Made by a program: the position numbers and the translations under genes. 64,000 nucleotides of DNA from NCBI GenBank assembly GCA_038373865.1, contig JAXGGA010006562.1:1-64000 (forward strand), given 5' to 3'. The notes below the pieces were generated by a model that saw only the letters and a program-made list of their open reading frames with translations, ran no database searches and was not told the origin of the DNA. This document shows positions 54,546-64,000 of this stretch, piece after piece (within the stretch, counting starts at the first letter, position 1; the number at the start of each line of letters is the position of its first letter). Origin of the DNA: Uloborus plumipes. Taxonomy: Eukaryota; Arthropoda; Arachnida; Araneae; Uloboridae.

Positions 54546-55345
54546 CTAGAGAAAAGAATTTTTGAAATTTAGATTTTAAAATGATGAAACAACACAGTAT
54601 CTATTACGAAATTTCTACAATAATTGATACCTGCTATAAACAAAACATTTGAACAAAAGATGAGATTTTTGAAGCTACAAAATAGAGAAATTTTTATAAT
54701 TGCTACTGGCAAGAAAAAGCAAATTTTTTTATTTGTTACTACTTTTAATAATGGTCACATTTTTTCGTAAAACAAAAAAGTAATGAACATTAAAGTAGGT
54801 TTTCAATTGCTGCTAAACGATAAAAATTATTAGATTAAATAAAGGTTGATATAACTAATAATTAGTGGGATTAATGTTAATTGCATATCAAGTATTAATT
54901 GTGTAAACAAATTACTTTTATTTTAAGAGGTATGTTTATTAACAACTTAAAATTTTCGACAACGCAGGTGGGGTAGTGAAAAAGAGTAATATTTTTAGTT
55001 GCTCCCCCCCCCCCCTCTTCTATTTCCATGCAGTGACAAGTGACAAAAGCTAATCTTGATGATGTTAGAAGGCCAAACTGTTCAAATTTCAATTTTAGAA
55101 CAATTACATTGCATATAATTGTTCTTTTCTACATTAAAAAAAATTCATAAACATTCTGAAGGCATGAAACAAGCTCATTTTCAAACATTTGTCTTCTAAT
55201 AATCAATATTTTAACTGTAATCTAAATGAATACATCCTATCACATAGGTCTATTAATTACTATAAATGTTAAAATAAAAATAACACAAATAATGAATTTT
55301 ATATCAAAAAATAAAGTGACTTTTATAAATATATCTTATACATAC
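54546..55345. other. Aminotransferase intron 4
   Basis: AT-rich, with a C-run at 55003-55015; no insertion or exon recognised. Confidence 0.35.
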
Positions 55346-55475
55346 TTATCATCATACATAAAAAGACGTTTTGGACAAACAGGTGAATCATCATAATGCA
55401 GAAGATTATACACGTCATCACAGACAATTGTTGCACCATAGTTACGACATAATTTTACAAGCTTTTTACACCTGT
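55346..55475 (-). CDS. PLP-dependent aminotransferase, exon 4
   Basis: Acceptor after a T-run (TTTTTTTTCCAG), donor GTATGT. Reads (D)RCKKLVKLCRNYGATIVC, DDVYNLLHYDDSPVCPKRLF, MYDD(K). In IVCDDVYNLL one Asp (165) pairs with the pyridine nitrogen of PLP, and Tyr168 contacts the cofactor. Confidence 0.95.
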
Positions 55476-56877
55476 CTGGAAAAAAAAAAACATGTGCTTA
55501 ATAACACCAGCATTATTTGCTAATTATTCATAAAATATTATTTTATGAGATAAAAGTTCATGGCTAATGATTCCCAAGGGAAAACTCTTGGTAGGTAGAA
55601 AAAAACTTTGGTATGGTATATAAAAAGTTCAAACAAATGTTTCCTTGAATTAACTTCAAACTAAATTCACTCAGAAAAAGTAAAAAGATAGAGAAAAAAC
55701 CTGAACTGTATAACATTACTTTCTAAAAAAGAAGTGAAACAAGTCATAACAGGCATAACTTTTCAAAATTTAGTGCTTCTACTGAATTATTTCCAAGTGA
55801 AGCGCCAAATTGCTTGAAAAGTATTTTTTTTTTTTTTTGAAAAATTTAATAGCAAGTTAAAGACAAGCTATAAATAAACATTTTAAGATTACTATAGCAG
55901 AGCATTTTTAAACCACTGATCAAAAAAAGCATTCTTCATACAATGTATAGCTTCTCAAAAAAAGACAGTAATATTAATACAATCCAAACAAATATCATGA
56001 TCATGTTTTTAAGGTAAGATCACTGACTTGAGCAATGATATGCGAGAGGGAAAAATCTATTAATTGCAATGATCTAGTCTCAAGATATATACAGTAGGCC
56101 CTCTCAATAAGAAACACAATGGGGACTGGAGCTTTTGTCCCTTAAACAGAGGTGCATCATCTTCAGAGGTGGCATATTAGTTGATTAACTCTGATATTAT
56201 GGATGGGGATGGGTGACTGGGACTAGAAAAGTCCCTTAAAGGAGGCACAACTGCATTTTAAAGATCTTCCACTGAATTGCGTTCCAACAATTTCACGTAA
56301 GTTTTATGAAACCAAGCTCAGAAATCTTCATCAGGGAGAGAAGCTAGTGCACTTCTCCACTCACTTTTAATATACTTATTTTTATATAATCTTCCCTTCT
56401 GTAACAAGGGAACATCATCTGCTATAACTTTAATTCAAAGTCTGAAACTTTTTTATTAAAACTTAAATAACGGCCTTTGTTTAGGTTAGGAGAGTTGTGT
56501 AAGCCTTGGTAGCTAAATACATCATCATGTAACTATATATAAGTAGATTCAACTATTTCGCCTATGCAAAAAAATACAAAAAAATAACAACAAACTATAT
56601 AACAAACATAAAATAATACAACAATAAACAATAATCCAACCAATGTTAGATAACCACATTATTACCCCAGGTGCCATTATGTCTTAGGACAGCCCTGAGT
56701 GGTGAAACACTTAGCAAAACATTACTAGTCTTATAAGGTACTAACAGTGAATCACATTTTAAAATTAACCAACTACATATGAATAAATAAATATTGACTC
56801 GATAGCAATGGGTGATTGATATTCCATTGGAGAAAATTTATACAAAATTTGCTTGAAAAAACCAACAGATGATGTAC
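55476..56877. other. Aminotransferase intron 3
   Basis: No further exon found. Around 56095-56260, CAGTAGGCCCTCTCAATAAG and AAAGTCCCTTAAAGGAGGCA look like worn MITE ends, without a clear pair. Confidence 0.35.
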
Positions 56878-57042
56878 CTTTTGGAAGCACTGTGCCAGTT
56901 GGATTATTAAACACGGGAATGAGATAAACTAAAGCATTCAGCGGTAGTTTAGAGTTTGAAGAAAAAACAGGAGATTCAGGAAAGCAGCTGATCAATTTCT
57001 CATGAAGATCTTCAACTAAGATTCCATCATCATCAGCACTAA
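56878..57042 (-). CDS. PLP-dependent aminotransferase, exon 3
   Basis: Acceptor AATGTTTTCAG, donor AAAAG/GTACAT. Reads (V)SADDDGILVEDLHEKLIS, CFPESPVFSSNSKLPLNALV, YLIPVFNNPTGTVLPK. FNNPTGT carries the Asn that contacts the PLP ring. Phases match exons 2 and 4. The intron before it (57043-62070) is about 5 kb and holds a Helitron and a hAT MITE. Confidence 0.95.
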
Positions 57043-59604
57043 CTGAAAACATTAACAGTTGATCTCTGAAACATTACAAGCAATGAAATAAAATTAAATA
57101 GACTATCTCTTTTGTTCCAAAGCAAAATGTTAGTTTTGTTCCTGCAAAGGCAGTTTATGAGGAAAAATACTTTTCATGGTGCAGCATTTAGTTTGTCCCT
57201 TTTTGCTTTTACTCGCTTCTAGTGAGTTTGCTACATTTTCAAACTACCAACCAAACTACTAAACAATGACCAGAGCAGCAATTGAATGAAAATCAATGTT
57301 ATAAGTAAAGAAAAGCTTTGAGAAAGAAACTATTTAAATAAAAGGAGCTCCTTTTCTGGTTTCAAATACAATGTATATTACACATAAAAAATTAGGCATT
57401 ATTTTGAAAAAATTTATAAATTGAAAACTAAAAAATGATACTGATACATTGGCTTTGTATTCAAATGATTTGTAATTTGATAATTAAGGAAAATCATATT
57501 TTGTCATACGTTCATTTAATAAGTTTCCAACAGTTTTATTAAAATTTCTAAGACATGAATTGCAATTACAATCATGAAGTTAAAAATAGAATAAACAAGA
57601 GGTTCATTTCGAGCTAAATGACAAACAAAAAAAAAAAAAAAATGGACAACATTATTTTTGTAGAGCTGGTTGTTTACCCCTTGCTTTATTCACTATCTCT
57701 CATTTCACTTAGACTTTAAATTGTCTCAAATATATTGTTTTGTTTTAATGGTTGAAATAATTGTCTGAAAGCAAAGTATATCTCCTTCAGGTAATAAAAA
57801 GAAAACTTTTGCTGAATGTGAATCACTATAGAATTTAGTCTCTTAGTGGAATCTATTTGCTGTTATTTTTGTAACAAGAAAATTTTTAAATCAAGTATTT
57901 TCTCACATGTTAGCATATAAATGTAAGAAAAACAAAATTTTAAGCTCAAGTATGACCAAAAAAATGAAAGACATATAGCTACAAGTATAATTTAATGACA
58001 AATTTTATGTTATATTTCACAAGCATTTATTTTAAACAGGAAAATATATATGTTACATTCAATTATTTTATTTTTAAATTTTTTAAAGCTATTTCTTTCA
58101 GCTAAAACTAAAGATGTAAGCAAAATTTTTGTCAGTAAAATTCTGAGGTCTCCAGAAATATTTCTTCCGGGAGTGTGAATACCCAGCAACCTCAAACGCT
58201 TGCTACTTTACTTGCAAGAAGCCAAATATAGAGGAGCTTTTCTATTTAATTATATTTTACTCTTTCGAAGTCTGAATTCCAAACAATTTTAAGCCAAAAA
58301 TAAGTAGGTTTCATTTTTGAAAGAAAACACATTGCTTAGTTAAAAATATCAAAAGGAAAAGATGAAACATTCATATTTTGCAAGTTTCATTTAAGGGTTT
58401 TTACGCATCAAGTCCGTGGGTGATTCTTGAACGGATAACACTGCCCCCACTTATATATGACACAAACTAGAATGCACAGATAACACCTATAATGTCTATG
58501 AAAGTTTTCTTCTGAATTTAAAAGAAATATTAAGTAGAAAATGGTTACTTCAACGAAGACTGAAGGTTAAAGAGTTTTTATCGTTTTTTCTTAGCTATTT
58601 TCTGTATTACTATACATTATTTATGAGAACTATAAAAAACTTATTGTGGTGAAAGAGTATTGTTTAGATTTTTCTGTTAGAAAGTAACAATATCAACACA
58701 GAATATTAAAATTGGAAACAAAGTTTCCTTTACCACAAGATGATCAAAGAGTTAAACACCGAAGAGAAATGAAATAGAAAAATACTTATAAAATAATAAT
58801 AAAACATTGATTGATGCTAGAACAAAGAAAAAACAGCAAATTGCTAATCCTTTTTATTTATTTGGCTTTACTTAAGCAGCGCCCGTGGCAGGAATTTCGA
58901 GCTATTGGCCAGTAAATAAACCAAATTTCAAAAGTCTTAGCCAAATATTAATATGTACAAAAGACCGTACAAAGTACCGTACAAAAGAAAACAGATCCAC
59001 TCTCTTTTTATGTACTGTTGTTGAGGCATTTCATTTATTTTAAGTTAATCGAATTAGGCTTAAGCTTTTATTTATATCTTCATGTCTCAGTTATTTCCTA
59101 ACTTTTTCTACCAAATCTACTCGTATATAAAAATAGCAAAAATTTCTAAGAAAAAGTTGTGCTTTATTACATTGATTTTTCTAATAGAATAATAGTTTAC
59201 GCATAATGTAATTTTGCCGTTTGGATTTAACCATTGTTGCAAAAGCTAAGTGGGGAAAAAGTTCATAGCGCTGTAACTATGACAACTATCAGGGGAAAAG
59301 TGAGGAGAGTGGGAAATTAATTTTACTTTGGGTGACCAGCTCTTGTTACACAGGGTATAATTTCTTTCCTAATAATACAAAAATTTTTTTTAGTGAAAAT
59401 TTCAGAGAATTTTCCGTTAGTCATTACTTTAGACAAATCAAAATAATTTTCGCCAGATTTTTGATTTTATTGCATTTGGCGAGGTGACGAATGCCAAGCA
59501 CGAATCTTGTCTACGGATTAATCAATGATTTCAACAAAAACAAAAAAATAAAATACTCCATTTATCTTTGTTTGCCTCTAAATAACTTTTGAATTTATCT
59601 AGAA
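57043..59604. other. Aminotransferase intron 2, left part
   Basis: AT-rich; no exon or repeat ends identified up to the Helitron at 59605. Confidence 0.35.
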
Positions 59605-61138
59605 CTAGCAGTACCCGCACGGCGATGCCCGTGCAACAAATGTAAAGGAAGTTAACTAAAGAAAGTTTAATTCACTCTAACCCTCTAAAGTAAAATTATT
59701 ATATTTGATTCAAATGTGCTCCCCAACCTTTTGAATTCCACTAAAAGTCATATTAAAGTTTAAATCAATTCGCCAAATAAACGTTTCAATGGAACTTTTG
59801 AGATAACTGTAGTGGCAAGATTTTCGAAAACTCTCAACGAACACAGCAATTTTGCCCTTGAAGTTTAACATAATCCACCGATTTAACCGTAATTTCAATG
59901 TAAAATTGGTCGCCAAATTTAAATTTATTAACATAGGGAACCGATTGTGTCAGGTAGCTCAGCCTCAACCATTCTTCCATGATTTTAATTTGAACATTAA
60001 AAGGCAAGAAATATAATGTTATTCGCAACATCTCTTTGAAGTGATTACAATCTATAACAGTAACCCTCAAATAAGCAAGATTTCCCTGGCTGGGAGGTTT
60101 GGTAAATTTCCAGATTGTTGCCAAACTTTACGACGCCAAATACGAAGAGTAACTTCATAGCGGTGTTACCGAAAATGTCAGAATGGAACTATTAAAAATT
60201 TAGGTTTGGCGACATTATATACATGTTTTAAACATGCAATAAAATACTTTTTAGACTGCAAACAACTACTGTTCCTTCACAGAGCGTTTTCTTTTTCTTT
60301 AATTTGGAGAAAGAAGTGTTTCACTGGCTGGGAGGTTTGGTAAATATCCCTATTGTTGCCAAACTTTACCACGCCAAATATGAAGAGTAGCTGATAGCCA
60401 TCGCTATTTTTTTAACAATAATAGTTTCATTCTGACATTTTTGGTAACACCAAATTTTGAGGAATTCAACTGAATAAATTTAAATTCCCTCCGACCCCTC
60501 TGAACTAAAATTATTATATCCTTTAGTTCAAATGCGCTCCATCTTTTAAACTGCACTTAAAGTCATGTTAAAGTTTAAATCAATTCGCCAAATAAATCAA
60601 AAAGACAGAAAATTAAGAAAGAAATAAGATATATTAAGCATTCAAATTGAATAAATTTTCAAGGCTTAAATCTATACGCACAATTTTAACCACAAAGTAA
60701 CTTCAAGGACAAAAGAGCAGCTGATCAGGAAAATGGACCTAGTACCATAGTTGAGCGTACATAGTTAAGCCTTGAAAATTGACTAAATTTGATTAATTAA
60801 TATCTCCTGTCCTAATTAACGGACAGAAACGTGCTAAAACTTTTCTTTTTCAGAAAAAAAAACCCTTTCCAACGATATATAATGTTTTGGGGTGGGGGGA
60901 GGTTTTCCCCCCTCAATTATGGCGGATACACCAAAAATGAGACTAATTAATTAATTTAAAAATAACTAATTCGAAATTAAAAATTTGGCGTTCGAGGTGC
61001 ACGAGGGCGGGGTACGTTCGAATTTTTGAGCCAAGTTTCAGGTCCGTAGGTGCTGTGGGGGCTTCTGGCCAGCGGTTACAAACGAACAAACAAACGAACA
61101 AACAAACAAACAAACACCGTCATCTTTATATATATAGA
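59605..61138 (-). mobile_element. Helitron with internal duplication, reverse orientation
   Basis: On the minus strand it starts TCTATATATATAAAGATGAC (61138) and ends with the hairpin CACGGGCATCGCCGTG and CGGGTACTGCTAG (59605), between A and T. An internal block is repeated: TAAAGTTTAAATCAATTCGCC at about 59754 and 60568, and GGCTGGGAGGTTTGGTAAAT at about 60088 and 60328. The minus frames at 59710-60124 lie in these repeats; no Rep/helicase motif was seen. Confidence 0.85.
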
Positions 61139-61444
61139 TGACTGACAGTTGTCAAAACGACCGTCAGTTATTTTTTGCTCATTTTTCATTGGATTATTCC
61201 ATGAAAATGCAGAAAAAGTAGTGATTTTAAGCATGTAACTTCCAGTAATACTTTTTTTGAAGAAAAATTTGCTTGCGCAGAGTTATAGAATTTTTCCTTT
61301 CTTATTTTTCAATGGCCTGACTCACATGGATTGAAATTGACAATGTGTGAATGGTGCTTGAAATATGTTTACTGTTTGTTGTATCTAAATATTTCAAGTT
61401 AAACTGTATAAGCTATAATTCATATTAGAAGTAATATAAATGCT
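61139..61444. other. Aminotransferase intron 2, between Helitron and hAT MITE
   Basis: AT-rich spacer; a short CTGACAGTTGTCAAAACGAC followed by CGTCAG (about 61141) is weakly self-complementary. No exon. Confidence 0.3.
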
Positions 61445-61452
61445 TTTCTTGA

Positions 61453-61748
61453 CAAGGGCGGATACAAGGGAGGGGCGATGGGAGTGATGGCCCCTCCGTT
61501 GAGTGACTTTTCTCCAGCAGTTTTTTGACTTTGAAGTTCAAAAAAGGCAATTTTAGATGATCTTCGATGATACTACGAGAAGTGGTTGGGATTCAGGGCT
61601 CTGATCTGGAATTTTTTCGAAGTTGAAGACCGAAACATTTGTAATAAATATGTGTTAACCAGGATATGTGTTAAAAGGGGGGGGGGGGGGGCAAGTTGAA
61701 AAAAAAAACAATCGCCCCTCCCTAGGAACATTTCTGGATCCGCCCTTG
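61453..61748 (+). mobile_element. hAT MITE (CAAGGGCGGATACAAGGG), complete
   Basis: Same ends as 45654-45938. Exact 8-bp duplication TTTCTTGA (61445-61452, 61749-61756). 296 bp, containing a long G-run (61677-61691). Lies in aminotransferase intron 2. Confidence 0.93.
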
Positions 61749-62070
61749 TTTCTTGATTATATTCATGTTCATTCACGATTTACAACTTTTTTAAAGAATG
61801 TTCATTCTGACTGTTTCTGATAGCTCTAGGTATTATGGAATATTGATGGTCCTAGATTTAAAAAGAACGTTGGGTAAAATGTCAACCAATTTCAATTTTC
61901 TATTCATCCAGTTAAAACATAACATGTTTTCATTTTTTGAGAGGATTAAGGGACAAGGAATACAGATTAAATGAAATAACTTCAAAAATTTTAAGCTGCA
62001 TCAAAATCTATGTTCATATATTCATGTACTTACCTGGGTAACAATCTCAAAAAACAGAAAGAAAAATTAC

Positions 62071-62222
62071 CTGGAATAATGGACATTCCCAATTCTGAAA
62101 AAATTTTAAGAGCTACGAAGTACGATGGATCTTCAATGAAGACTGGTGTACCAGGAGGGAATAAACGACTTAAAATCAACCATAGCCCACTGGAAGCACC
62201 ACCAGTTAAAAATATATCCTCA
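62071..62222 (-). CDS. PLP-dependent aminotransferase, exon 2
   Basis: Reads (S)EDIFLTGGASSGLWLILS, RLFPPGTPVFIEDPSYFVAL, KIFSELGMSIIP. LTGGASSGL is the glycine-rich loop binding the PLP phosphate, and EDPSYF is typical of the group. The acceptor TATATTTAG/TGAGG is chosen because it keeps frame with exon 1 when the second of two adjacent donors there is used; an AG four bases further in (GTGAG) fits less well. Confidence 0.94.
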
Positions 62223-62735
62223 CTAAATATAACACAGAATGGAAATGCAATGAGTTTCAACTCAAAAATGAAATAAACAAATAAATGGTAATTAAAATGT
62301 ATTAATAACAAAACAAAAATATGTCTTTTTGTAAATTGGCATGTTTCCATTTTGAATAGATGAATTTTTATGATATTTGGGCACCAATTTCCATTTGAAT
62401 ACCCCTTATATAAGCTGCAATGAGGTATAAGCCACAGGAGTTCAAATTTAGCTTTTTAACACATATAAGCTGCAGTTCATTTACACGAAAATACCGTAGG
62501 TTGTTCATTTAAATACTTATTTCTAACATTGATCTTTGTCCTAAACAAAGTCCTAAACAAAAAGTTTGGATTGCTTTAATTTAAAAAATGATATAGCATA
62601 TATGCAAATTGAATAAAAATCAGGAATAAAAAGGTTAAAGGTATCAAATGATCTGCTATGAATGAAATAGATTTCTGCAATATTTTTGGCATTGTATTTC
62701 AAAAACTATTCCTTATTGTGGTAGACTATTCTTAC

Positions 62736-62854
62736 CTACTTACAGGATCCCCATATTCTTCTGATAAAAATTTAGCTAAAAAACTTCTGAATTGCCAATT
62801 GCCCTTTTCGTCGCCATACTGGAAAAGTTGAGCATCTCCTTCTAATTCACTTTG
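62736..62854 (-). CDS. PLP-dependent aminotransferase, first exon seen
   Basis: Acceptor TTTTTTTACAG. Reads QSELEGDAQLFQYGDEKGNW, QFRSFLAKFLSEEYGDPVS. LFQYGDEKGNWxFRxFLAxFL matches the N-terminal region of YjiR/aminoadipate-type aminotransferases, where the N-terminal arm meets the large domain. Two GT donors lie side by side (GTAAGTAG/GTAAGA); the second restores the usual YGDPVSSEDIFLTGG. The exon opens in phase 0, so coding for the usual first 40-60 residues must be upstream. I could not find it between 62855 and 64000. The nine exons total 380 codons; family members are around 400-440. Confidence 0.94.
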
Positions 62855-64000
62855 CTGTAAAAAAAATGTTTAAAAACAATTTTCACTCAGAATCTAAAAT
62901 CGTTAACATTAAAAGCATGCATCAAGAAATCAGAATACTTAACATCAAATTATTGCTTGATTTTTATGTGTCATAAAGCACTGTTGTAATGCAGGAAAAT
63001 TAAAAAATATACTGCAAACACATACAACACATATGGTATCCCACATGTGTGGTACACACACATGGAAGTTACAAGCATTCCATTATATACAGTAAATTCC
63101 TGATTATCCGCGGATCTTTTCCCCTTTCTTTTAACAGTGATTATTTACTGAATGTAGAAAAATGCCTCCATTTTAACTTTACGAGTGGAAATCGACATTT
63201 AGACATTTCTGTTTCTCTCTTCTCACTTCCTTTCCACAATATCAAACTTCCAAACTTAACAGCTTTAAAATTACGTTTTAAAGCTACAATTCTAAAAAAA
63301 TTCCAGAGGAGAGCTCTTGACCTCTCTCTCTATTGAGTTACTTTATGAGTTCTGGTTTAATGCTTAAGAAATATACTTTTTATAATATCCAATCTTAAAA
63401 CTAAAAACAGTAACTTTGTTAGGTTAAGAAGAGATAATGAATTGCAAGGTTAATAATTTTGATGCTAAATAATTGCTTACTAAACAACCTTGTGAAATTT
63501 TGAAAGGGGATATTGTTAGTTTGTGTATTTTCCTGCGGTCAAAAAATTAAAACTTGAGAGCCTTGGTAGGGGGGTAGATCCCCAAATCTTCCTTGAATAT
63601 ACCACTGCCTATAACCCTACAAAACCCAGATTTTACATGATGAAAATTGGAAAAAAATATACATATTTCTTATTAAGATTTTCTGTTGTTTACTTAATGT
63701 TAAAATTACATTTCATTTATTTTAGTGTTGCTTCACTATTACTATTACTTCTATATGACCCATTGAACTGAGCTACTGACTTAATTTTGATGTCCTAAAA
63801 TTGAAGTGCATATCTTTTAGACAAGTCTGACTTTTATGAATCTTTCGTATAATTACTTTCACACACACAGTGTTGGCCTGATATAGATCTGTTTCATTCT
63901 ATTCAGGAAAGAGGTTAGCCATTCAGAAAAAGTCCCCTCCCCCCTCCCTCCCAGGAAAAACTCTTAATTTTAATATTAGTTAAATTTGTACAACATTAGG
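62855..64000. other. Upstream of the first aminotransferase exon seen
   Basis: No exon encoding the missing N-terminus was recognised on the minus strand. The plus frames at 63049-63336 and 63523-63771 have no motif. Probably intron. Confidence 0.35.

Noticed and set aside
62010..62276. 88-codon plus-strand frame
   Set aside because: It is the antisense shadow of aminotransferase exon 2.

Overview
The window looks like nuclear DNA of an invertebrate, most likely an arthropod. It is AT-rich, its genes are split into short exons by long introns, and it is packed with small cut-and-paste transposons, Helitrons and tRNA-derived SINEs. The particular mix (many TA-flanked palindromic MITEs, hAT MITEs with 8-bp duplications, Helitrons ending in CTAG, tRNA-headed SINEs) would fit a chelicerate such as a spider. 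That is an inference; no marker gene settles it. There is no bacterial-style operon structure, and most long open frames are shadows inside repeats.

Three host genes can be supported by spliced exons. (1) A plus-strand Lifeguard/TMBIM (Bax-inhibitor-1-related) membrane protein, whose last five exons lie at 18531-24339; its N-terminal exons were not found. (2) A minus-strand two-exon gene (39645 down to 26891) for an unrecognised 101-residue protein, with a 12.4-kb intron. (3) A minus-strand PLP-dependent class I/II aminotransferase, with nine exons from 62854 down to 49599 that join in phase to 380 codons with all key residues; the N-terminal exon(s) are missing, probably beyond the right edge. 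Two further coding-like stretches (41942-42151 plus, 44311-44452 minus) and one pseudogene (40621-40910) are uncertain.

Layout. 1-2.1 kb: a 206-bp tandem repeat between diverged direct repeats. 2.3-11.2 kb: MITEs, a Helitron, a LINE RNase H remnant split by a Tc1 element. 12.1-18.1 kb: a palindromic element carrying a nested Helitron, a TTAA-flanked element, and a reverse-oriented Helitron. 18.5-25.2 kb: Lifeguard exons with introns full of MITEs (a Tourist-like triplet, a Harbinger-type MITE, a piggyBac-type MITE), then a SINE. 26.9-39.6 kb: the two-exon gene, whose giant intron holds a higher-order satellite-like repeat, a solo LTR, a second copy of a palindromic MITE, a Tc1 transposase gene split by a MITE, a three-layer transposon nest and a pogo-like remnant. 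40-49 kb: repeats and uncertain coding fragments. 49.6-62.9 kb: the aminotransferase gene with SINEs, microsatellites, a Helitron and a hAT MITE in its introns.

The genes do not form an obvious pathway. The main interest is the history recorded by nested insertions, several of which can be dated relative to each other from intact target-site duplications, and the unidentified 101-residue protein. All coordinates come from reading by eye; no alignment or database search was possible.
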